Shown here one piece after another: positions 1-4,809 of a stretch of DNA of 5,578 bases (its first letter is position 1; every line of letters starts with the position of its first letter). The stretch is from positions 1-5,578 of the forward strand of contig JAJYSQ010000157.1 of the NCBI GenBank assembly GCA_021793495.1, written 5' to 3'. The DNA comes from Actinomycetes bacterium. Its GTDB lineage: Bacteria; Actinomycetota; Actinomycetes; JAJYSQ01. The notes under the pieces are model-generated. The model did not search any database. It worked only from the letters and a program-made list of their open reading frames with translations, and was not told the origin of the DNA. A program made the position numbers and the translations under genes.

Positions 1-39
1 GGGCTGGAGGCGCTCCTGGGCACCCTCCCGCAGGAGTGA
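1..39 (+). CDS. C-terminal end of an unidentified protein (partial)
   Basis: Reading from base 1, the first 13 codons form an open frame (GLEALLGTLPQE) that ends at TGA 37-39; everything upstream lies outside the window. The codons are GC-biased like the real genes nearby. In other actinobacteria the genes before nudC include ATP-dependent helicases, an ion channel or phosphotransferase-like proteins, but twelve residues are not enough to choose among them. It runs convergently toward the EEP pseudogene, 39 bp away. I give no function. Confidence 0.45.
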   Translation, partial: GLEALLGTLPQE

Positions 40-78
40 GGCGTCCTGGAGCGAGCGTCCTGGCGGCGCTCCCCGGCG

Positions 79-594
79 CTACGCCGGACCGCTGTCTGAG
101 GTGTCCAGCCGCACCCGCAAGGCGCAATGGTCGGACACCGGCGGCACCATCGTCTCGACCTCGAGCACCCGGTAGGCGGGCCATCCCGTGGCGAGGATGT
201 GGTCGAGCTGGACGCGAGGTCGGCCCACCGGACGACGGCACGCAGCTGCACCAGGTTCCAGCCGGGCACGAACTCACCCCCGCACGGGGGGTGGCCTGCC
301 TACCGCTGTGCCGGGGTGAGCCTCGGGATTCCTTCGAGCACGGGCTCGAACCTCCACCACCGGGCCCCGGACGCTTCGGCCACGACCCGGGCCTGTCGAC
401 CCCGTCGGAGCGGGGCTGGTCGCAGTCGACCTCCTGGATCCCCACCAGGTCGCTGTCGAGCAACCGGGCCGCCTCGGCCAGGGCACCAGGGAGGGTCGTC
501 CCGTCGCGCAGGTCCACGCCGGCAGGAGGTTGGCGGTGGCCACCGCCAGCTCGCTGGGGCGGTGCCGGTGCTCCTCGGGAGTGGTCAGGTCCAC
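79..594 (-). pseudogene. Decayed endonuclease/exonuclease/phosphatase (EEP) family protein
   Basis: No intact frame exists, but family-like segments appear in order on the minus strand. From a possible GTG start at 592-594 comes ELAVATANLL (to 523). One base is then missing where a His codon would be expected, and the next frame gives GVDLRDG and LVGIQEVDCDQPRSDGVD, with the metal-binding Glu of the IQEVD motif. A second one-base loss near 395 leads to QARVVAEASGARWW...LTPAQR and a TAG at 300-302. FVPGWNLVQLRAVVRW follows (225-272), then RVQLDHILATG (184-216) and PPVSDHCALRVRL, with the catalytic SDH at 127-135 and the stop at 79-81. The central part with the GDxN motif is gone, so about 100 codons of a family member of roughly 270 residues are missing. 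The enzyme (a phosphodiesterase or nuclease) should be dead. Isolated sequencing errors could explain the one-base losses but not the deletions. Confidence 0.75.
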
Positions 595-686
595 GCTCGC
601 GACCGTAGGCGACCGGCAGTCGGTCCGCGCCCGGGCCAGGCCCTGCCCCGGGCGTTCCTGGATGCGCCGAGGGCCCGCGGCAGTCT

Positions 687-692
687 TAGGCT
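687..692 (+). promoter_or_regulatory. Putative -10 box for leaderless nudC mRNA
   Basis: TAGGCT matches the actinobacterial TANNNT -10 pattern and ends six bases before the nudC ATG, so transcription would start at or next to the A of the start codon. No Shine-Dalgarno sequence lies between the box and the ATG, which fits a leaderless transcript, a common arrangement in actinobacteria. No convincing -35 box is seen. Confidence 0.5.
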
Positions 693-698
693 GCGGTC

Positions 699-1676
699 AT
701 GCACCCGGACGAGCCGGACGAGCCGGGCGCCACGGGCGCTGGCGGTCTCGGGTCCCTGGCGCTGGCCCGGTCCACCCTCGACCGTGCCGGCGTGTTGCGG
801 CTGGACGAGGCCGGCCTACGGGTGGCCTGGGCTCGGGAGGACTCTCGGGTACTGGTGCTGCACGACCGGCGGGTACGGGTGCTGGGCGACCCGCCGCGGC
901 TGGCCCTGGTGCCCGCTCGGAGCGTGACCGATCCCGACGAGGAGCACCGGTACCTCCTGGGCCGGGATGCCACGGGTGCCTGCTACTTCGCGCTGGACCT
1001 CACGGCTCCGGCCGCGCCAGCCGACCCAGGCGACCCGCTGGTGGGGGTGCGCGACGTCGGCGCGCTGCTGGATGACCGGGACGCTGGCCTGCTCGTCCAT
1101 GCGGTCGCGCTGTCGCACTGGCACGCCGGGCACCGGCACTGCCCGCGGTGCGGTGCGCTCACCCGCCCAGAGCCGGGCGGGCACCGACGGCGCTGCCCGG
1201 TGGATGGATCGGAGCACTATCCGCGTACCGATCCCGCAGTCATCATGGCGGTGGTCGACGAGCAGGACCGGATCCTCCTGGGGCACCAGGGTCGCTGGCC
1301 GGAGGGGCGGTTCTCCACCCTGGCTGGTTTCGTCGACCCCGGGGAGTCTGCCGAGGCCGCTGTGCGCCGCGAGGTCCAGGAGGAGACCGGGGTCGTGGTC
1401 GGTGCGGTGCGGTACCTGGGCAGCCAACCGTGGCCGTTTCCCGGCAGCCTGATGCTCGGTTTCGTCGCGTCGGCCCGTGGCGACCGGCCGACGGTGGACG
1501 GTGAGGAGATCAGCGAAGCACGCTGGTTCACCCGTGGGCTGCTGGCCAGCGAGCTGGCGGCGGGACGACTGGGGTTGCCGCCCGAGGTGTCGATCGCCCG
1601 GCGGCTGATCGAGTACTGGTACGGGTCCCCGTTGCCGGCCTCGCCCGGACCGGTGGGAACCGCCCCCGTCCGGTGA
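699..1676 (+). CDS. nudC: NudC, NADH pyrophosphatase / RNA deNADding Nudix hydrolase
   Basis: A 325-residue Nudix hydrolase of the NudC class, which splits NAD(H) into NMN(H) and AMP and removes NAD caps from RNA 5' ends; it is cytosolic and metal dependent. A divergent N-terminal domain (about 1-140) precedes a zinc-ribbon region with C148-x2-C151 and C166. The Nudix box spans 210-232 (GFVDPGE start, then REVQEETG with Glu225, Glu228 and Glu229). SQPWPFPGS at 242-250 is the signature separating NAD(H) pyrophosphatases from other Nudix enzymes. The fourth zinc Cys (expected at 169) is Asp. The start is fixed because an in-frame TAG lies four codons upstream (687-689) and ATG 699 is the first start after it. 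The gene converges on mrx1 with a 12-bp gap. The length matches actinobacterial NudC and exceeds that of the E. coli enzyme. Confidence 0.95.
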   Translation: MHPDEPDEPGATGAGGLGSLALARSTLDRAGVLRLDEAGLRVAWAREDSRVLVLHDRRVRVLGDPPRLALVPARSVTDPDEEHRYLLGRDATGACYFALDLTAPAAPADPGDPLVGVRDVGALLDDRDAGLLVHAVALSHWHAGHRHCPRCGALTRPEPGGHRRRCPVDGSEHYPRTDPAVIMAVVDEQDRILLGHQGRWPEGRFSTLAGFVDPGESAEAAVRREVQEETGVVVGAVRYLGSQPWPFPGSLMLGFVASARGDRPTVDGEEISEARWFTRGLLASELAAGRLGLPPEVSIARRLIEYWYGSPLPASPGPVGTAPVR

Positions 1677-1689
1677 CCGGACGGGCGGT
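1659..1689. terminator. Shared hairpin between convergent nudC and mrx1
   Basis: The left arm 1659-1673 pairs with the right arm 1677-1689: nine pairs next to the loop, a two-base C bulge on the left, then four more pairs. The three-base loop (1674-1676) is the nudC TGA itself, and the far end touches the mrx1 stop (1689-1691). There is no T run on either strand, as is common for GC-rich actinobacterial terminators. It probably ends transcription in both directions. Confidence 0.6.
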
Positions 1690-1973
1690 CAGCCGCCCAG
1701 TGCTGCCTGGAGCTGCGCCAGCGAGGGGTTGGTCAGCGCCCGACCGTCAGGCAGGACGAGGGTCGGCACGGTCTGGTTGCCCGCGTTGACTTCCCTCACG
1801 TACTCCGCGGCTGCCGGGTCCTGCTCGATGTCGACCTCCACGTACCCGATGCCCGCGCGGTCCATCTGGGCCTTCAGCCGCCGGCAGTACCCGCACCAGA
1901 CGGTGGTGTACATCATCAGCAGGCCCTCGCGAACAGACGTGACGGCGGGGTTGGGTTCGGTGGTCGCGGTCAT
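1689..1973 (-). CDS. mrx1: Mycoredoxin 1 (glutaredoxin-like, mycothiol dependent)
   Basis: A 94-residue thioredoxin-fold protein. It should reduce protein-mycothiol mixed disulfides, with oxidised enzyme recycled by mycothiol and mycothiol disulfide reductase. The first strand LLMMYTT (18-24) leads to the redox site W26-C27-G28-Y29-C30, followed by VDIEQDP (47-53), the cis-proline motif T68-V69-P70 and the LTNPS segment near the C-terminus; all are typical of Mrx1. Residues before LLMMYTT are a short variable tail. ATG 1971-1973 is chosen because it gives a family-like N-terminus and has GGAAGGA upstream (1986-1992), although the 12-base spacing is long. In-frame ATGs at 2001-2003 and 2028-2030 would add 10 or 19 residues; ATG 1914-1916 would cut into the first strand. 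It is divergent from uvrD2 and has a SigR/SigH-like promoter upstream. Confidence 0.92.
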   Translation of the reverse strand: MTATTEPNPAVTSVREGLLMMYTTVWCGYCRRLKAQMDRAGIGYVEVDIEQDPAAAEYVREVNAGNQTVPTLVLPDGRALTNPSLAQLQAALGG

Positions 1974-2082
1974 CGTGGTGGGTCGTCCTTCCGAGAGCGT
2001 CATCAACCGGTACGGCGGGTCTTGCCGCACGACGGTGGCCGACCGGCGCGGAGATCCGCGTGACCAGCCAACCGTGTGGTGG

Positions 2083-2109
2083 AACAGCCTGGGACCGTGG
2101 GTACTTCCC
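2083..2109 (-). promoter_or_regulatory. Putative SigR/SigH-type (thiol stress) promoter for mrx1
   Basis: On the minus strand GGGAAG (2104-2109) is followed by exactly 18 bases and then GTT (2083-2085), matching the known SigR/SigH consensus GGAA(T)-N18-GTT. It lies about 110 bp upstream of the mrx1 ATG, giving a leader of roughly 100 nt. Mycoredoxin genes are known members of SigR/SigH disulfide-stress regulons in Streptomyces and Corynebacterium, so element and target fit. The short consensus means a chance match is possible. Confidence 0.5.
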
Positions 2110-2146
2110 GACCCGGCGAGGACCGGGCTGGCAGGATGGCGGCACC

Positions 2147-4306
2147 ATGCCTGCCGCCTGCGATCCCGACGCCCTGCTCTCGGGCCTGGACGCGGAGCAG
2201 CGCCAGGTCGTGCTCGCCCCGGCTGGACCGGTGTGCGTCCTGGCCGGGGCCGGTACGGGCAAGACCCGGGCGATCACCCACCGCCTGGCCTACCGCGCGC
2301 TGACCGGTGGCCTGGACCCGTCCCGGGTGCTCGCCCTGACCTTCACCACCCGTGCTGCCGGGGAGCTGCGGTCCCGGCTGGCGCGGCTCGGGGTCCCTCG
2401 GGTGCGGGCCCGTACGTTTCACTCAGCGGCCCTGCGCCAGCTGCAGTATTTCTGGCCCCAGGTCGCCTCGGGTCCGGCGCCGAGCCTGGTCACGGCCAAG
2501 GCTGCGCTGCTCGGGGAGGTGGCTCTCCGCCTCGGCGTGCGCCACGACCGAGCGTCGGTACGCGACCTGGCCGGGGAGATCGAGTGGGCCAAGGCGGTGG
2601 AGATCTCTGCCGAGGAGTACCCGGCCGCGGCCAGCGCCGCCGGACGACAGCCGCCGGCTGGGCTCGACCCGTCGGGCGTGGGACGGGTGTATCACGCCTA
2701 TGAGCAGGCCAAGTCGGCCCGGTCTCTGCTGGACTTCGAGGACGTGCTGCTCGTCACCGCTGGGATGCTGGCTGCCCGCCCAGACATCGCCGCCCAGGTG
2801 GCACAGACGTACCGGTACCTGACGGTCGATGAGTTCCAGGACGTGAACCCGGTGCAGCGACGCCTCGTGGAGCTGTGGTTGGACGGTGGCCGGGACATCT
2901 GCGTGGTCGGGGACACCGCGCAGACCATCTACTCCTTCGCGGGAGCCGATGCCCGGTTCCTCACCGAGTTTCCCGCCCGATACCCGGATGCCCAGGTCGT
3001 CTGGTTGGAGCGCGACTACCGTTCCACCCCACAGGTGGTGTCTGTGGCCAACCGGTTGCTGCGGGGGGCACCTCGTCGCCCGACCGGACCGGGGCTCACG
3101 CTCGTCGCCCAGCGCCCGGACGGACCGGATCCTCGGGTCCTGGACTTCCCCGACGAGGTCAGCGAGGCTCGTTGGGTAGCCGACGAGGCGACCCGGCTGC
3201 TCACCGAGGGGTACGCCGCCCGCGACATCGCCGTGCTGGTCCGGACCAATGCGCAGACCGCGGCCTTCGAAGAGGCGTTGACGGCCCGGTCAGTGCCGTT
3301 CGTGGTCCGCGGGGCCGCGCGGTTCTTCGACCGGGCAGAAGTGCGCCAGGCGCTCACCCTGTTGCGCGGCGCGGTACGTGCGGATCCAGGCCGGCCATCA
3401 GGCGGGCTCGCGGCTGGTGTCGGGGACATCCTGGCGACCCTGGGATGGGGACCACAGGCACCGGGCGGTGCTGCGGCGCGTACCCGGTGGGAGTCGTTGT
3501 CGGCGCTGGTCGGGCTGGCCGAGGAGCTTGTCGCCGAGGATCCCGAGGCGACGCTGGTCGACCTCGTCGCTGATCTGCAGTCTCGAGCCACCGCGCAGCA
3601 CGCGCCGGTCGCCGACGGCGTCACCGTCGCCTCGATGCACGCGGCGAAGGGACTGGAGTGGCGGGCGGTGATGATCGCCGGGCTGGCCGAGGGGATCGTT
3701 CCCATCTCGTACGCGGAGAGCCCGGACGCGTTGGCCGAGGAGCGCCGCCTGTTGTATGTCGCGATCACCCGGGCGCGGGATCAGTTGGTGCTGACCTGGG
3801 CGGCTGCTCGTGCGCCGGGAAGCCGCGCGCGCCGGCGGCGCTCGAGGTTCCTCGACGAGGCGCTCGGCACCGACTCGGGCGCACCACGGGCTCGCCGCGA
3901 GCCAGGTTCCCCTCGGCGCCCGACGGCGAGCTGCCGGGTGTGCCACGGGCCGCTGCGCACCGCTGCCGAGCGAGCGGTGGGACGGTGCGCCGAGTGCCCG
4001 GGTGGTGCTGATCCCCGCCTGGTCGAGCAGCTGCGCGGGTGGCGCCGTGGCGAGGCGGAGCGGGCCAAGGTCCCGGCCTACTGCGTGTTCACCGACGCGA
4101 CCCTGATCGCGATTGCCGAACACCGCCCGACCTCGCCCGCCGAGCTGCTGAGGGTCCCCGGTGTCGGTCAGGTCAAGCTGGAGCGGTACGCCCTCGCTGT
4201 CCTGGAGATCTGTGGTACCGGGGGCACGATCGAGGATGCGACTGGAGATGCCCCGGTTGGATTCCCTGCGGAAATTGCCTTGCCGGGTGCCACCATCGTC
4301 TCTTAG
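2147..4306 (+). CDS. uvrD2: UvrD2, superfamily 1 ATP-dependent DNA helicase with HRDC domain
   Basis: A 719-residue SF1A 3'-to-5' DNA helicase for repair and replication. Visible motifs are the Q motif region (DAEQRQ, 15-20), Walker A AGAGTGKT (33-40), Walker B VDEFQD (227-232), VVGDTAQTIYSFAGA (253-267), LERDYRST (287-294), VTVASMHAAKGLEW (492-505) and EERRLLYVAITRAR (531-544). After a basic linker comes the tetracysteine motif that marks UvrD2, CRVC (596-599), 14 residues, CAEC (614-617), then an HRDC domain at about 625-690 (FTDATLIAIAEHRP, LLRVPGVGQVKLERY). The size is close to the roughly 700 residues of mycobacterial UvrD2, with a 28-residue tail of unknown role. ATG 2147 matches family N-termini (xxDPDALLxGLDxEQ). 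AGGA at 2133-2136 is a weak ribosome site, and CAGGAT (2132-2137) could alternatively be a -10 box for a nearly leaderless mRNA. An in-frame GTG at 2060 would add 29 non-family residues. Its last codons carry the whiB7 promoter. Confidence 0.97.
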   Translation: MPAACDPDALLSGLDAEQRQVVLAPAGPVCVLAGAGTGKTRAITHRLAYRALTGGLDPSRVLALTFTTRAAGELRSRLARLGVPRVRARTFHSAALRQLQYFWPQVASGPAPSLVTAKAALLGEVALRLGVRHDRASVRDLAGEIEWAKAVEISAEEYPAAASAAGRQPPAGLDPSGVGRVYHAYEQAKSARSLLDFEDVLLVTAGMLAARPDIAAQVAQTYRYLTVDEFQDVNPVQRRLVELWLDGGRDICVVGDTAQTIYSFAGADARFLTEFPARYPDAQVVWLERDYRSTPQVVSVANRLLRGAPRRPTGPGLTLVAQRPDGPDPRVLDFPDEVSEARWVADEATRLLTEGYAARDIAVLVRTNAQTAAFEEALTARSVPFVVRGAARFFDRAEVRQALTLLRGAVRADPGRPSGGLAAGVGDILATLGWGPQAPGGAAARTRWESLSALVGLAEELVAEDPEATLVDLVADLQSRATAQHAPVADGVTVASMHAAKGLEWRAVMIAGLAEGIVPISYAESPDALAEERRLLYVAITRARDQLVLTWAAARAPGSRARRRRSRFLDEALGTDSGAPRARREPGSPRRPTASCRVCHGPLRTAAERAVGRCAECPGGADPRLVEQLRGWRRGEAERAKVPAYCVFTDATLIAIAEHRPTSPAELLRVPGVGQVKLERYALAVLEICGTGGTIEDATGDAPVGFPAEIALPGATIVS

Positions 4307-4309
4307 GGT
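4272..4309 (+). promoter_or_regulatory. Putative WhiB7-autoregulated whiB7 promoter
   Basis: AAATT (4272-4276), three bases, TTGCCG as -35 (4280-4285), an 18-bp spacer, and TAGGGT as -10 (4304-4309). WhiB7 is known to bind the primary sigma factor and to touch an A/T-rich stretch just upstream of the -35 box through its AT-hook; the layout here fits that model. The promoter lies inside the last codons of uvrD2 and the -10 contains its TAG stop (4304-4306). The start point should be near 4316-4319. Confidence 0.65.
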
Positions 4310-4315
4310 AGGTGC

Positions 4316-4341
4316 CCGGTGCGCAGAAGCCTGTGCACCGG
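4316..4341 (+). terminator. Stem-loop after uvrD2 / at the 5' end of the whiB7 leader
   Basis: CCGGTGCGCAG (4316-4326) pairs with CTGTGCACCGG (4331-4341) across all 11 positions, one of them G-T, around the tetraloop AAGC. It begins ten bases after the uvrD2 stop, so it could end uvrD2 transcription. It also begins almost exactly at the predicted whiB7 start point, so it could be a protective 5' cap structure on that mRNA. There is no T run. Confidence 0.55.
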
Positions 4342-4353
4342 ATCGAGCACCAC

Positions 4354-4375
4354 GACGGTGACTGTGTGCACCGTC
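4354..4375 (+). other. Leader stem-loop SL2
   Basis: GACGGTG (4354-4360) pairs perfectly with CACCGTC (4369-4375) around an eight-base loop. The 3' arm lies in the first copy of the direct repeat ACCGTCCAGCG. The second copy, at 4388-4398, offers ACCGTC as an alternative partner, so the stem could switch. No function is assigned. Confidence 0.4.
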
Positions 4376-4398
4376 CAGCGCAGCACGACCGTCCAGCG
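4370..4398 (+). repeat. 11-bp direct repeat with 18-bp period
   Basis: ACCGTCCAGCG occurs at 4370-4380 and again, identically, at 4388-4398, just before the uORF ribosome site. The period is 18 bases. It may reflect RNA structure choice (see SL2), a protein site, or a small duplication. Confidence 0.6.
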
Positions 4399-4410
4399 TG
4401 AGCAGTCGAC

Positions 4411-4416
4411 AGGAGG
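4411..4416 (+). promoter_or_regulatory. Shine-Dalgarno site of the whiB7 leader uORF
   Basis: AGGAGG lies eight bases before ATG 4425-4427. It is the strongest ribosome binding sequence at ideal spacing in the window, which argues that the short ORF is really and efficiently translated. It also picks ATG 4425 over the in-frame GTGs at 4398 and 4416. Confidence 0.75.
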
Positions 4417-4424
4417 TGGAGACG

Positions 4425-4619
4425 ATGGATTCCTTGTCCAGCACCGGTTTTCGGTGCGTGGTGGACGTCGCCACCCTGGTCCCGGCTCTGCCGGGCAAGC
4501 CGGTCACCACGGTGAGCGGCACCCGTATGCGTGCGTACACGCTCGGTGCCGTCGTGGCGGCGAATGCCACTGTCGTTGTCCGCCCGTACGGGTCCTGTGC
4601 CGGAAGCCCCCCGATCTGA
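4425..4619 (+). CDS. whiB7 leader uORF (64 codons)
   Basis: ATG 4425 to TGA 4617-4619 encodes 64 residues starting MDSLSSTGFRCVVDVATL and ending RPYGSCAGSPPI. It has no recognisable domain; it is rich in Val, Ala and Thr with a mildly hydrophobic stretch LGAVVAANATVVV (49-61 region) but no clear membrane span. The AGGAGG site eight bases upstream strongly supports translation. It sits between the whiB7 promoter and the leader terminator, whose stem starts 27 bases after its stop. Its likely job is to let ribosome progress control folding downstream rather than to make a working protein, as in known whiB7/wblC leaders. It is longer than a typical attenuator leader peptide, so a functional small protein is not excluded. 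Confidence 0.65.
   Translation: MDSLSSTGFRCVVDVATLVPALPGKPVTTVSGTRMRAYTLGAVVAANATVVVRPYGSCAGSPPI
4590..4616 (+). promoter_or_regulatory. Candidate antiterminator segments in the end of the uORF
   Basis: Two segments can pair with the terminator. GGGTCC (4590-4595) plus GCC (4599-4601) pairs with GGACCC (4654-4659) plus GGC (4648-4650), that is, with the terminator's 5' arm, leaving a 3x3 internal loop. Separately, CCCGATC (4610-4616) pairs perfectly with GATCGGG (4662-4668), taking the loop and the start of the 3' arm. The pairings cross each other and so are alternatives. A ribosome finishing the uORF would cover both segments and let the terminator fold; one stalled earlier would leave them free. 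Seen by eye only. Confidence 0.4.
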
Positions 4620-4646
4620 TGTCGACCATCTGATCGCTGCCTTCCC

Positions 4647-4682
4647 AGGCCGTGGACCCCTGATCGGGATCCGCGGCCTTTT
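4647..4682 (+). terminator. Rho-independent terminator in the whiB7 leader (attenuator)
   Basis: The arm 4647-4660 pairs with 4666-4679: twelve Watson-Crick pairs, one G-T and one C/A mismatch, around the five-base loop TGATC, followed directly by TTTT (4679-4682). It is the only hairpin in the window with a T run. It lies 127 bp before the whiB7 start, between promoter and gene, which is where an attenuator belongs. Confidence 0.82.
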
Positions 4683-4769
4683 CCATGTCTCGGCGTCGAT
4701 CGCCGGGCGGCGGCGGATCCTCCATCTCCATCCGCCCGACGACCGCTACCTCGGACGTCGACGACACCG

Positions 4770-4792
4770 CGCCGATCCTGACCGGATCGGCG
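4770..4792 (+). other. Hairpin just upstream of the whiB7 ribosome site
   Basis: CGCCGATCC (4770-4778) pairs perfectly over nine bases with GGATCGGCG (4784-4792) around the loop TGACC. It ends five bases before the AAGGAG site and leaves that site free. It may keep the site exposed or act as an RNA-processing stop. It has no T run, so a terminator role is less likely. Confidence 0.5.
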
Positions 4793-4797
4793 GAGCC

Positions 4798-4803
4798 AAG
4801 GAG
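4798..4803 (+). promoter_or_regulatory. Shine-Dalgarno site deciding the whiB7 start
   Basis: AAGGAG lies six bases before GTG 4810-4812, which is ideal spacing, but 18 bases before ATG 4822-4824, which is too far. It therefore supports GTG 4810 as the whiB7 start. Confidence 0.75.
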
Positions 4804-4809
4804 CCCATC

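Larger units (their letters stand above)
4316..4809 (+). promoter_or_regulatory. whiB7 5' leader: translation-sensing attenuator region
   Basis: This 494-base stretch between the predicted start point and whiB7 holds no ordinary gene. In order it contains a 5' stem-loop (4316-4341), a second stem-loop (4354-4375), an 11-bp direct repeat, a uORF with its ribosome site (4411-4619), candidate antiterminator segments (4590-4616), an intrinsic terminator (4647-4682), a hairpin (4770-4792) and the whiB7 Shine-Dalgarno (4798-4803). In mycobacteria and Streptomyces the long whiB7/wblC leader with a uORF and terminator is known to raise expression when ribosome-targeting drugs slow uORF translation. 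The role here is inferred from the same architecture. Confidence 0.75.

Noticed and set aside
41..72. 9-bp direct repeat GCGTCCTGG (41-49, 55-63) and a 6-bp stem (48-53 with 67-72)
   Set aside because: The stem is short with a long loop, and such repeats are expected by chance in this composition. It could be a weak terminator between the convergent partial gene and the pseudogene, but the support is too thin to list.
36..927. Plus-strand open frames (36-608 and 127-927) across the pseudogene and into nudC
   Set aside because: Products are Arg/Pro/Gly-rich without motifs, while the minus strand of 79-594 shows EEP motifs and 699 onward is nudC in another frame.
2060..2146. Upstream GTG start for uvrD2 adding 29 residues
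   Set aside because: The added residues do not resemble UvrD2 N-termini, there is no ribosome site, and they cover the divergent promoter region; ATG 2147 fits the family.
4319..4633. Alternative 104-codon leader frame beginning at GTG 4319
   Set aside because: There is no ribosome site and the start is inside a strong stem; leaderless use is conceivable from the TAGGGT box but spacing is longer than usual. The 4425 frame has far better initiation signals.
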